56,734 nucleotides of DNA, taken from positions 1-56,734 of the forward strand of contig NZ_JACLGO010000030.1 of assembly GCF_014219065.1 (NCBI RefSeq). The letters run 5' to 3'. The translations under genes were made by a program, and so were the position numbers. This document shows, piece after piece, positions 46,976-54,629 of the stretch (position 1 is its first letter; each line of letters starts with the position of its first letter). Below the pieces are notes generated by a model that did no database searches, was not told the origin of the DNA, and saw nothing but the letters and a program-made list of their open reading frames with translations. This stretch comes from Halopseudomonas xiamenensis (lineage in GTDB: Bacteria > Pseudomonadota > Gammaproteobacteria > Pseudomonadales > Pseudomonadaceae).

Positions 46976-48310
46976 TTATGCTGTGACCAAGTCAAGATCG
47001 TAGCCGTTCAGCTCATCGCTTTGCAGAACATGGTTGTTCAGCAGCTGCATTGTCACCGTCATTGGGCTAACACCGAATACATCGGCAGCCCCTTGCAGAG
47101 CATCATCTGAGTATTCCCCTGACAGCAACTCTGTCAGGGGACCAATAGGGCATAGCAACTCCGCAGCAAAAGCGCGCTGTAGCTTCTGACGATAGGTATT
47201 TTGCGCGGTTGCCAAGTGCAATGTTTCAGGTGCTGGTCGTAACAAGCCATCACCCAGCAGTCTTGCCACCTCGAACCGCCGGCCAACAGGCCATTTCGAA
47301 CGCAGGAGCACACGACTCGACTCGCCCTTCAGAGCCAGATCATAGGCCAGCGCCTGATTATGGCTCTGATCCTCAAAAAAGACCTTCTGGACAGCAAACC
47401 ATTCGGCTAACTGAGTGTTACTGATAGGAGTGTCCGGTACATTTTCCTGCTCTCTCAGAGCATGAGCGGCTTTTACCCCATTGCGCCAAGCTTCCAGCTG
47501 ATAGTCAACACGCGCATCCTGCCCCGACCAGCCTATTCTATCTTCCCTGGAAGACGCTCCCCCCTTTGAACGCGCCCAGCTCTGAAGCTGATCAGCGCTG
47601 ATAGCGGCATTACCTGCACCCGCAGCCAGCTCGGTAATCGCATCCAGCCCCAACAAATCGATATCCTGATACAAGCCCGCTACCAATGTCTCTGGACACT
47701 CATCAGGATCAAAGCCCAGTAACGCCTCCAGCTGCCGATAGATTGCCAGCTCTGGATCTGCGCGTTCTGCTTGCAGCTCTTGCCTCATCATCAGGAGGTC
47801 AGCTTGTGTCTGCCCCTGGTCCACCAACCGCTCGCAAGCCCGCTCTACGAAGTCATCAACAGCATCTTCAAAGCTGATCAGAGGAATGACTGCATGCCCT
47901 GCAGACAAATAACGCAGGGGTTGTTGCGCGCTTGCCGCACTGGGATCAGCGCTGACTCGCATCCGCACCCCATCACTGGCAAAGGTCACGTTGGGCCATA
48001 ACCAACCTCCCCCAACCGCAGCCATTCCATGAGACTCAAGCCAGCCTGGTGCCTGCTGTTTACCGTTACGCCGAGGTTCAAAGCATAAACGCCACCAATT
48101 CCACACCAGCCATTCTGCCAGGCGGTTCGCGGAAAGCACCGCATGACGCCGCACCTCACCGTTCAGTGAGTCTTCGGCACGTGTCATACACAAGCCGGCT
48201 ACGCTCAGTTCAAGCTCTGATAAAGTCGCATTGTCTGCAGCGCTTTCCCACTGGGAAGCGCGACTAACCTGCGCCGTTTCCAGCCAGCGCGTGGCAATAT
48301 GCATGCTCAT
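46976..48310 (-). CDS. Uncharacterised protein with inactive ImmA/IrrE-like C-terminal domain
   Basis: This 444-residue protein has a function I do not recognise. The last 110 residues follow the order of an ImmA/IrrE metallopeptidase. RRFEVARLLGDGLL (344-357) stands where RFTLAHELGHLLLH occurs in active members, so the HExxH zinc motif is lost. It is followed by QRAFAAELLCP (378-388) and VFGVSPMTVTMQLLNN (411-426), which are well kept. The first 330 residues include ANRLAEWLVWNWWRLCFEPR and no fold I can name. ATG 48310 overlaps the stop of the upstream small gene (ATGA), so the two form one unit. A binding rather than peptidase role is inferred. Confidence 0.8.
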   Translation of the reverse strand: MSMHIATRWLETAQVSRASQWESAADNATLSELELSVAGLCMTRAEDSLNGEVRRHAVLSANRLAEWLVWNWWRLCFEPRRNGKQQAPGWLESHGMAAVGGGWLWPNVTFASDGVRMRVSADPSAASAQQPLRYLSAGHAVIPLISFEDAVDDFVERACERLVDQGQTQADLLMMRQELQAERADPELAIYRQLEALLGFDPDECPETLVAGLYQDIDLLGLDAITELAAGAGNAAISADQLQSWARSKGGASSREDRIGWSGQDARVDYQLEAWRNGVKAAHALREQENVPDTPISNTQLAEWFAVQKVFFEDQSHNQALAYDLALKGESSRVLLRSKWPVGRRFEVARLLGDGLLRPAPETLHLATAQNTYRQKLQRAFAAELLCPIGPLTELLSGEYSDDALQGAADVFGVSPMTVTMQLLNNHVLQSDELNGYDLDLVTA

Positions 48311-48741
48311 GGTGCTCGCTTCTCCCACTCTTTGCGGATGACGTCAGCAAAAGCCACATCCAGTATCATTGGATAGCCATGATACTCTCCCAGCCCCTGA
48401 TTCTGCAGCTGGGACTCAAATACTATGTCATTATGTACAGCCCAGATATTCTGAGGCCAGCCATTCCGGAACTGCGTACTCACCATGCCCCGCATAACGC
48501 CGGCAACCAATAGTGTCTGGGCATCCGATAACGAAAATTTTTCCTCAGCGTCGCAAAGGGTTTTGTCTGGCCGGGGTTTTGGTTCGGGTAGTCCGTAATC
48601 CGCCGGGAACTTCTTATGGAAAGGGCTGCCCTGATAACGCACCGCTTGCGCTATCTGCAAGCGCTGCTCAAGACTCAGCCTGGAATCGTCCAGCAGTGCA
48701 TGCTTTGACTTCACTCGTTGTCGTCGTGAGGGGCGTTTCAT
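48307..48741 (-). CDS. Small uncharacterised protein paired with the ImmA-like protein
   Basis: The 144-residue protein has no domain I can name with confidence. It has a basic N-terminus (MKRPSRRQRVKSK), then SPFHKKFPADYGLPEPKPRP, DKTLCD, and a C-terminal part rich in aromatic residues (WAVHNDIVFESQL, YHGYPMILDVAFADVIRKEW). The DYGL-PRPDKTLC and YHGYPM blocks look like family signatures. GGAG lies five bases before the ATG. It overlaps the next gene by four bases, so both products probably act together. Toxin-antitoxin, defence or stress functions are all open; nothing in the sequence decides. Confidence 0.75.
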   Translation of the reverse strand: MKRPSRRQRVKSKHALLDDSRLSLEQRLQIAQAVRYQGSPFHKKFPADYGLPEPKPRPDKTLCDAEEKFSLSDAQTLLVAGVMRGMVSTQFRNGWPQNIWAVHNDIVFESQLQNQGLGEYHGYPMILDVAFADVIRKEWEKRAP

Positions 48742-48759
48742 CTCGGCTCCACTTCCTGT

Positions 48760-48788
48760 TTGGGGTGTAGCGTCCCTGCGCTACGCCA
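48760..48788. repeat. Palindromic repeat between the Fic fragment and the two-gene unit
   Basis: TGGGGTGTAGCGTCCCTGCG with CTACGCC is a copy of the GTAGCGC...GCGCTAC family. It sits just upstream of the small gene's start and breaks the homology of the Fic fragment. Confidence 0.7.
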
Positions 48789-48810
48789 TTCGCCATATCC
48801 ATTACCACAT

Positions 48811-48948
48811 GCATGAAAAAGCTTGTCTGCCTCAGGCCTGATCCTGCCTACGTTACAGAATCGTGTATCAGCTTTGGAGATATCAACGGTCCGGACCTGC
48901 CCAGCCCAATCATAAATATCAATGAAGAGTTCGCGATGCATGCGACAT
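48811..48948 (-). pseudogene. Fic-gene fragment
   Basis: About 135 bases nearly identical to 49847-49980 inside the intact fic gene. It encodes ELFIDIYDWAGQVRTVDISK and the following RIRPEADKLFH with only a few changes. The catalytic HPFxDGNGR part and the N-terminus are missing. It is a duplication remnant, not a functional Fic protein. Confidence 0.85.
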
Positions 48949-48983
48949 CGGACTCAGGAAAGTGATGGCCATGGCCGACCAGC

Positions 48984-49379
48984 TCAACGTCTGCGTACAC
49001 CGGCGCCCGACTCCGCATACCTATCCAGAACAGTCTCCAGATTATCCAGAGCGAAGCACTCCTGTTCCACGCTGTAGCCTTTGCAGTCGAGCTTGTGCAG
49101 CAAGTGCCGGGTTTTATCCGCCAGGGCTTGTGGGCTGTAGCGTTTCAACTGGCGCTTGACCTCCACTAGCAGGATGCGTTTTTCCAGGTCATTGATGGCG
49201 ACAATGTCTATTTCGTTTTTCGCAGCTGATGCAGTTACTGCTCGCGGTTGTAAAATTTCTGCATGGGAAGCCCTTAACGTACAAAATGCTAATGTATCGA
49301 TCTGTACATTAATACGGCGTAGCTGTTCGAACACGCCGATACCTGCCAGAGGGATCACGTAGATAGAAGGCACCTTTCT
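48984..49379 (-). pseudogene. C-terminal fragment of an ATPase-associated nuclease-like (DUF234-type) gene
   Basis: The translation contains KNEIDIVAINDLEKRILLVE followed by VKRQ, a PD-(D/E)XK-like pattern (D, then E-x-K) as in the C-terminal domain of archaeal-type AAA ATPases with DUF234. No Walker motifs precede it; upstream codons in this frame are antisense to other fragments. It is probably a remnant of a once complete ATPase. An open frame extends to 49649, but only the part given here looks real. Confidence 0.6.
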
Positions 49380-49393
49380 GACGGCGGCAGAAG

Positions 49394-49503
49394 ATGGTCG
49401 AACAGGTCTGGTTTCCCGGCTTCCACTCCAACATCGGGGGCTCCTACCCTGACAGCGACCTGTCGGACCCTCGACGAGATGATCAAGCGCCTGCGTGCCA
49501 TAC
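49394..49503 (+). pseudogene. Internal fragment of a second DUF2235 gene
   Basis: It matches 46252-46361 of the intact DUF2235 gene, encoding VEQVWFPGFHSNIGGSYPDS and DLSD, then losing the frame by a short deletion (the ITL codons are missing) before DEMIKRLRA. Together with 50448-50561 it marks a broken paralogue. Confidence 0.85.
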
Positions 49504-49555
49504 GTTTGATAAGCCTTGCACGACACAGGTAATGTCGAGGCGCCAGACCACTCCT

Positions 49556-50158
49556 TCATGGAGAAATCCGCTGACCAATGCATCGATCGAAAACCGCCAC
49601 CAAAGGTCCATAGTCGCAAACAACAGCAGCAATATTTGCTTGCACCCATTCATCTCTACTTACCTGCCACCAGTCAATCTGGTAGCCGGCATTGATAATC
49701 AAGTGCTCGAACAACAGACGTTGCGCGCGACCGTTCCCATCCCTAAAAGGATGAATAACATTCAGGTCTCCATAAAACTCAGCAACCCGCTTCACCAGCT
49801 CTATCCGCTCGCATCCTTCCAACCAGTTAGCATTTGCCAGCGTATGAAAAAGCTTGGCTGCCTCAGGCCTGATCCTGTCTACGTTACAGAATCGTGTATC
49901 AGCTTTGGAGATATCGACTGTCCGGACCTGCCCAGCCCAATCATAAATATCAATGAAGAGTTCGCTGTGCATGCGACATAGGTAGGAAAAGTCATATGGT
50001 GGCAACTGGAATCGGATCTCACCTGCCGATACCGTAGTAATGTCACGCTCAGCCAGCGTCAGAAGGTCCTCGTCAAGAATATGCAAGCGATTCCGTAGGA
50101 CAAGGCTTCCTGGGTAGCAATAAGGATCCTGCCCAACACCATATTTATCCAGAATCAA
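49556..50158 (-). CDS. fic: Fic-domain AMP transferase (class I toxin)
   Basis: The 200-residue protein resembles E. coli Fic throughout (KYGVGQDPYCYPGSLVLRNR at the start). The catalytic loop HPFRDGNGRAQR occupies 136-147 and is complete. Such enzymes transfer AMP to a target hydroxyl and are held by a small antitoxin. Translation starts at TTG, which shares four bases with the antitoxin stop (TTGA), so Fic synthesis is probably coupled to and lower than that of the antitoxin. Flanking DUF2235 fragments suggest the pair landed inside a second DUF2235 gene. Targets are unknown. Confidence 0.9.
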   Translation of the reverse strand: MILDKYGVGQDPYCYPGSLVLRNRLHILDEDLLTLAERDITTVSAGEIRFQLPPYDFSYLCRMHSELFIDIYDWAGQVRTVDISKADTRFCNVDRIRPEAAKLFHTLANANWLEGCERIELVKRVAEFYGDLNVIHPFRDGNGRAQRLLFEHLIINAGYQIDWWQVSRDEWVQANIAAVVCDYGPLVAVFDRCIGQRISP

Positions 50159-50325
50159 ACCTTCTCTTGACGATAACGATTGAGAAGCTCCGCCTTTGTC
50201 GGGAGAGAACAGGAAGCATCACGGGGTTTTACAGTGAACCCTTCCAATCTCAAACTGGCTGCATAATTGTCGCGCTGGACCCTGGCGAAATATGCCTTTT
50301 TTTCACCAACAGTTAGCGTTGTCAT
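50155..50325 (-). CDS. YhfG-like Fic antitoxin
   Basis: A 56-residue gene that starts MTTLTVGEKKAYFARVQRDN and continues YAASLRLEGFTVKPRD. SLRLEG fits the antitoxin inhibitory motif [S/T]xxxE[G/N], in which the Glu blocks ATP gamma-phosphate placement in Fic. The region also resembles E. coli YhfG, encoded next to Fic. A strong RBS (GGAGGGAG) lies four bases before the ATG. It overlaps the fic TTG start by four bases. Antitoxin identity is inferred from motif, size and position. Confidence 0.85.
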   Translation of the reverse strand: MTTLTVGEKKAYFARVQRDNYAASLRLEGFTVKPRDASCSLPTKAELLNRYRQEKV

Positions 50326-50447
50326 GGTCACTCCCTCCTATCGGTGACTTGGGTAATGGTTACATTATACGCCACGTCCCCACAACCAGCCATCAACACC
50401 GGCATACCTGCAGGCCCTCTGAGATCACCGACAGGCAAGATTTAAAA

Positions 50448-50561
50448 GTGATCAAGCAAGCACACCTGCAACCACCAGGCGAAACCATTCCCGTGGTCGG
50501 CTGGGACGGCGAATCAATCCCGCCAGAGCAAGTGCCCTGGCCCACTAACACTGGGGTGTAG
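50448..50561 (+). pseudogene. 3' fragment of a second DUF2235 gene
   Basis: 114 bases correspond one-to-one with the last 114 bases of the intact DUF2235 gene (46733-46846), encoding PPGETIPVVGWDGESIPPEQ and VPWPTNTGV, and ending at the same TAG inside the same palindromic repeat. The rest of the gap to 50605 holds only that repeat. Confidence 0.9.
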
Positions 50562-50579
50562 CGCGCCTGCGCTACGCCG
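50551..50579. repeat. Palindromic repeat after the DUF2235 fragment
   Basis: CTGGGGTGTAGCGCGCCTGC with GCTACGCCG is the most complete copy of the GTAGCGCGCCTGCGCTAC family. It lies 27 bases beyond the ugd stop and may mark the edge of the accessory island. Confidence 0.8.
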
Positions 50580-50605
50580 AGCACAACACCCTGGCACCTT
50601 GAAAC

Positions 50606-51772
50606 TCAATCACTACCAAACAAATCCCGCGTATACACCTTCTCAGCCACGTCCTCCAACTCCGCAGACTGCCGGTTCGCAATCACCACATCACACAGCT
50701 GCTTGAAGGCATCCAGATCATTAAGCACGCGAGACCCGAAGAAGGCATCCTCTTCCAGCACCGGCTCATAGACCACTACCTCGATCCCCTTGGCCTTGAT
50801 CCGCTTCATCACACCCTGGATAGCAGACGCCCTGAAGTTATCCGAGCCGGACTTCATCACCAAACGATAGATACCCACCACCGTCGGCTTCCTGGCAATG
50901 ATGGAGTCAGCGATAAAGTCCTTGCGGGTACGGTTGGCGTCCACGATGGCCTTGATCAGGTTGTTGGGCACCTGGTCATAGTTGGCCAGCAGTTGCTTGG
51001 TGTCCTTCGGCAAGCAATAACCACCGTAACCAAAGGAAGGGTTGTTGTAGTGGCCGCCGATGCGCGGATCCAGGCTCACGCCTTCGATGACCTGCCTGCT
51101 GTCCAACCCATGCACTTGGGCATAGCTATCCAGTTCATTGAAGTAAGCCACACGCATGGCCAGATAGGTATTGGAGAACAGCTTGATCGCCTCAGCCTCG
51201 GTCGAGTCCGTGAACAGCACCGACACATCCTGCTTGATCGCGCCCTGCCGTAGCAGTCCGGCAAACACCTCGGCCCGCTCACTACGCTCACCAACAATGA
51301 TGCGCGACGGGTACAGGTTGTCATACAACGCCTTGCCTTCACGCAGGAATTCCGGCGAAAAGAGGATGTTGCCGGTATTGAACTTTTCCTTGATCGCCTG
51401 CGTATAGCCCACCGGAACAGTAGACTTGATGACCATCACCGCACCCGGATTGATCGCCAACACATCCGCAATGACCGCCTCAACACTGCTGGTATTGAAA
51501 TAATTACTCTGCGGATCATAGTCGGTAGGCGTAGCGATGATGACGAACTCAGCACCGTTCAGCGCCTCCTGCTTGTCCAGAGTCGCAGTGAAATTCAGCG
51601 GCTTGTTCTTCAGAAAGTCAGAGATTTCCGTGTCTTCGATAGGCGAGACCCTATCATTCAGCAGAGCGACCTTCTCAGGCATGATATCCAACGCCACCAC
51701 TTCATGGTGCTGACTGAGCAAAACGGCATTGGAAAGCCCTACGTAACCTGTACCTACTACGGCAATTTTCAT
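50606..51772 (-). CDS. ugd: UDP-glucose 6-dehydrogenase (E. coli Ugd-like)
   Basis: The 388-residue enzyme oxidises UDP-glucose to UDP-glucuronate. It belongs to the shorter enterobacterial-type subfamily: [49 protein letters not shown] and the catalytic [11 protein letters not shown] with Cys253; Lys197 and Asn201 are also in place. It is distinct from the 440-residue Ugd of the exopolysaccharide operon and from the degenerate form beside galU. The next minus-strand gene upstream makes UDP-galacturonate from its product, so the two form a pathway. Confidence 0.94.
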   Translation of the reverse strand: MKIAVVGTGYVGLSNAVLLSQHHEVVALDIMPEKVALLNDRVSPIEDTEISDFLKNKPLNFTATLDKQEALNGAEFVIIATPTDYDPQSNYFNTSSVEAVIADVLAINPGAVMVIKSTVPVGYTQAIKEKFNTGNILFSPEFLREGKALYDNLYPSRIIVGERSERAEVFAGLLRQGAIKQDVSVLFTDSTEAEAIKLFSNTYLAMRVAYFNELDSYAQVHGLDSRQVIEGVSLDPRIGGHYNNPSFGYGGYCLPKDTKQLLANYDQVPNNLIKAIVDANRTRKDFIADSIIARKPTVVGIYRLVMKSGSDNFRASAIQGVMKRIKAKGIEVVVYEPVLEEDAFFGSRVLNDLDAFKQLCDVVIANRQSAELEDVAEKVYTRDLFGSD

Positions 51773-51820
51773 GATTGATAATATTCCAGATATTTGAACA
51801 AGAGAGGTCCGGACAGTGAC

Positions 51821-52828
51821 TCAGGCCCGATAATAATCCCGGTACCAGCGAATAAATTCTTCCACCCCTTCCTCAATGGAAAAGCGCGGCTGATAACCCG
51901 TATCCCGCTGTAAAGAAGTAACATCCGCATAGGTATGCTCGACATCCCCCGGCTGCAGCGGCAGCAGCTCCTTCTCGGTAGTCTTACCCAGCGCCTTCTC
52001 GATCACTTCGATGTAATGCAGCAACTCTACCGGCTGACTGTTACCGATGTTGTAGACCTTCCAGGGAGCCCGGCTACTGGATGGGTCAGGCTTCAGCCCC
52101 GACCACTCGGGGTTACCTTCAGGAATACGCGCCAGGGACAACAGGACGCCATTCACGATATCGTCGATATAGGTAAAGTCGCGGCGATGCTGGCCGAAGT
52201 TGAATACTTTCAGTGGCTTGCCCTGCGTGATCGCATTGGCAAACAGAATGGGCGACATATCCGGCCGCCCCCAGGGGCCATATACGGTAAAGAAACGCAG
52301 TCCGGTAGTAGGCACCCCATACAGATGGCTATAGGTATGCGCCATCAGCTCATTGGCCTTCTTGGTGGCCGCGTACAGGGACACAGGATGGTCAACATTG
52401 TCCTGCTCGCTGAACGGCATGGTCTCGTTAGCCCCATACACAGAACTGGACGAAGCGTACACCAGATGCTCCACCTTGTTCTGACGGCACCCCTCCAGAA
52501 TGTTCACGAAGCCAACCAGATTACTGTCGACATAAGCATGAGGATTTTCCAGTGAATAGCGCACACCCGCCTGCGCTGCCAGGTTCACCACCCGGTTGAA
52601 GCCCTCCTCAGCAAACAGTCGGGCCACCGCATCACGGTCAGCCAGATCCATCTTCACAAAACGAAAATGCTCATAAGGTGCCAGCTCCTTCAGCCGATCC
52701 TCCTTGAGTGACACCTCGTAGTAATCGTTGAGGTTATCCAAACCGACAACGCTATGGCCCTGCTCCAGCAATTGTCTGGAAACATGAAAGCCGATGAAAC
52801 CCGCCGCACCCGTTACTAGAACTTTCAA
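51821..52828 (-). CDS. UDP-glucuronate 4-epimerase (CapI/LspL-like)
   Basis: The 335-residue extended SDR is predicted to make UDP-galacturonate from UDP-glucuronate. Features are [11 protein letters not shown] at the NAD site, [20 protein letters not shown] (typical of uronate epimerases), SSSSVYGAN and [15 protein letters not shown] as the YxxxK site. The start codon is TTG, preceded by AGAGGTGA and three bases after the upstream stop. It is encoded immediately upstream of ugd on the minus strand, supporting a UDP-GlcA substrate. Confidence 0.9.
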   Translation of the reverse strand: MKVLVTGAAGFIGFHVSRQLLEQGHSVVGLDNLNDYYEVSLKEDRLKELAPYEHFRFVKMDLADRDAVARLFAEEGFNRVVNLAAQAGVRYSLENPHAYVDSNLVGFVNILEGCRQNKVEHLVYASSSSVYGANETMPFSEQDNVDHPVSLYAATKKANELMAHTYSHLYGVPTTGLRFFTVYGPWGRPDMSPILFANAITQGKPLKVFNFGQHRRDFTYIDDIVNGVLLSLARIPEGNPEWSGLKPDPSSSRAPWKVYNIGNSQPVELLHYIEVIEKALGKTTEKELLPLQPGDVEHTYADVTSLQRDTGYQPRFSIEEGVEEFIRWYRDYYRA

Positions 52829-52831
52829 GCA

Positions 52832-53410
52832 TCACCTCTTCTCATATAAAGCAGCCCCAGGAAGAATCAGCTCTCCCTCGGCGACTTCTACGTTGTAACC
52901 ACAGCACGCCCCTGCCTGCAGCCAGGCACGCGCACCAATTTTCACTCCGCCGGCAAGCTGCACCCCTACACCAATATGCGACAGATCCCCCATCTGCACA
53001 TCATGGTCCACGGTGGCATTGGCATTGACAATCACACCCTTACCCACCTCGGAAACCGTACCCACCACCGCACCGGCCATCACCGCACTCCCTACACCCA
53101 CTCTGGCGGCAGGACTGATCCAGGCCTTGGGATGCACGACAGAAACCAGCTCAATACCGCTTTGCTCAATCAGAGCAATCCACTGCTCACGAACCGCATT
53201 ATTCCCCACAGCAGCAATAGCGCCCTGGCAACGGCCAGCCACAGTACCGATATCCGCCACCTTGCCCACCACTTTACAACCCAAGGCTTCGGTCACCTGC
53301 GGCCAGGCATCATCAAGAAAAAGAACAGACTCCCACTCTCCCCTGAGCAACGCCGCCTCGGCAACCGACTTACCATGCCCGCCGGCACCCAGAATCAATA
53401 ATGTCTTCAT
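52832..53410 (-). CDS. NeuD/PglD-type sugar O/N-acyltransferase
   Basis: The 192-residue protein has an N-terminal Rossmann-like part (LLILGAGGHGKSVAEAAL) and a C-terminal left-handed beta-helix of hexapeptide repeats (VGVGSAVMAGAVVGTVSEVG, then VNANATVDHDVQMGDL). It should acetylate a nucleotide-linked aminosugar or a sialic-acid-like precursor; the His in the ATVDH block is the usual catalytic base. Its stop lies three bases before the epimerase start, so they are coupled. The acceptor sugar is unknown. Confidence 0.88.
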   Translation of the reverse strand: MKTLLILGAGGHGKSVAEAALLRGEWESVLFLDDAWPQVTEALGCKVVGKVADIGTVAGRCQGAIAAVGNNAVREQWIALIEQSGIELVSVVHPKAWISPAARVGVGSAVMAGAVVGTVSEVGKGVIVNANATVDHDVQMGDLSHIGVGVQLAGGVKIGARAWLQAGACCGYNVEVAEGELILPGAALYEKR

Positions 53411-53453
53411 CTCTCTAACCCCTTGTACGATAGCGCCTGGCCGACCGCATCAC

Positions 53454-53480
53454 CTGGGTGTGTAGCGCACCTGCGCTACG
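53454..53480. repeat. Palindromic repeat next to the wbpL stop
   Basis: GGGTGTGTAGCGCACCTGCG with CTACG lies one base beyond the wbpL stop codon (53482-53484), between wbpL and the acyltransferase gene. Confidence 0.7.
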
Positions 53481-53481
53481 C

Positions 53482-54510
53482 TCATGTGCTTTCCAACCGC
53501 CCGGCGCGGAATCTCACCGCCAACACAGCCAACGGCAGATAGGCAATCAACAAGGCCAACAGCCCATCGATATAACCCAGCGCTACCACACAAGCCCAGG
53601 GCAGCAACCAAAGCACGTTGATCGCCAGCACCGCCAGCGTAACCGGCAAATGTGCGCCGTACTCGCGCGATGCATACTGGTAAGCATGGCTGCGATGCGC
53701 CTCATATACCTTGTCCCCGCGCAGCAGCCGGCGCAGCAGGGTGAAGGTGGCATCCAGCACAAATACACCCAGCAGAATCAACCAGGCCCATAGTAACTGC
53801 GGTGCAACCCAGGCTGCTTGTAACGCCAGCCCACCAAGCACTACGCCTAGAAAACCACTGCCCGCATCTCCCATGAAGATCTTCGCAGGAGGGAAGTTCC
53901 ATACCAGAAACCCGGCTACAGCTGCTCCAAGAAGTAAAGGCGCAGTAGCTAACATGGGTATCCCAACCAGTGCATACAGCAAAGCACCGCCCACACAAAC
54001 AGTAATCGCCTCTACGCTGGCAATACCGTCAATACCATCCATGAAGTTATAAAGGTTCAACAGCCATACCAGCATTACCGCAGCCAATACATAACCGATC
54101 AGCCCCAGATCAAAGCTGGTGCCCAGCAGCGCCAATCGAGGCAGCGCCGGCAACCAGGCCAGCAACCAGGCAGCCGCCACGAAATGAGCCAGCAACCGCC
54201 AGCGCGCCGCGATATGGCCGTGGTCATCCAGAAAGCCGATCACCGCTACCAAAGCCCCTGTCCCCATCAGCCCGACGACCAATGGCCAACTCAACCAACC
54301 CTGATACCCCACCAGCGGCAGCACAGCCAGATAGGCCAGGACAATAGCCACACCACCGCCCCGAGGCGTAGGGACTGAATGTGAACTACGCGCATTAGGT
54401 ATGTCCATCAGGCTGCGAGACAAGGCATAACGGCGTAACATCCAGGTCAACAGCAAAGCAACACCAAAAACACCGGGCAACAAAATCCACAAAGACATGC
54501 GATTACTCAT
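53482..54510 (-). CDS. wbpL: WbpL-type undecaprenyl-phosphate aminosugar-1-phosphate transferase
   Basis: The 342-residue protein has about eleven membrane spans of the MraY/WecA family. It starts O-antigen units by moving FucNAc-1-P, GlcNAc-1-P or a related residue to undecaprenyl phosphate. Visible family blocks are RSSHSVPTPRGGGVAIVLAY, GFLDD, LYNFMDGIDGIA (metal-binding aspartates) and FMGDAGSGFLG, then DATFTLLRRLLRGDKVYEAH near the end. The start is ATG 54510 or the ATG four codons later, both with a weak RBS. Its presence beside the WcaJ-type gene shows two separate glycan pathways. Confidence 0.92.
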   Translation of the reverse strand: MSNRMSLWILLPGVFGVALLLTWMLRRYALSRSLMDIPNARSSHSVPTPRGGGVAIVLAYLAVLPLVGYQGWLSWPLVVGLMGTGALVAVIGFLDDHGHIAARWRLLAHFVAAAWLLAWLPALPRLALLGTSFDLGLIGYVLAAVMLVWLLNLYNFMDGIDGIASVEAITVCVGGALLYALVGIPMLATAPLLLGAAVAGFLVWNFPPAKIFMGDAGSGFLGVVLGGLALQAAWVAPQLLWAWLILLGVFVLDATFTLLRRLLRGDKVYEAHRSHAYQYASREYGAHLPVTLAVLAINVLWLLPWACVVALGYIDGLLALLIAYLPLAVLAVRFRAGRLEST

Positions 54511-54629
54511 TCAGAAAGGTAGAAGCAGCGGCGCGAAAACCATCATCCAGAAACTCAAGAAGATCGCCGCGCCTGAACGTCGCGGACAACTGTTGCAGGG
54601 ATTTCGCCGATCAGCACACAAACTCTGCG

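Noticed and set aside
48984..49649. 221-codon minus-strand frame as one complete protein
   Set aside because: Its first 90 codons are antisense to the DUF2235 fragment and overlap fic; only the C-terminal part resembles a protein family.
49394..49981. 195-codon plus-strand frame as an intact gene
   Set aside because: Only the first 100 bases match DUF2235; the remainder is antisense to the intact fic gene.
44581..53480. Recurring GTAGCGC palindromes as CRISPR repeats or att sites
   Set aside because: Spacing is irregular and gene-sized, no cas or integrase genes are seen, and the same units occur throughout the window.
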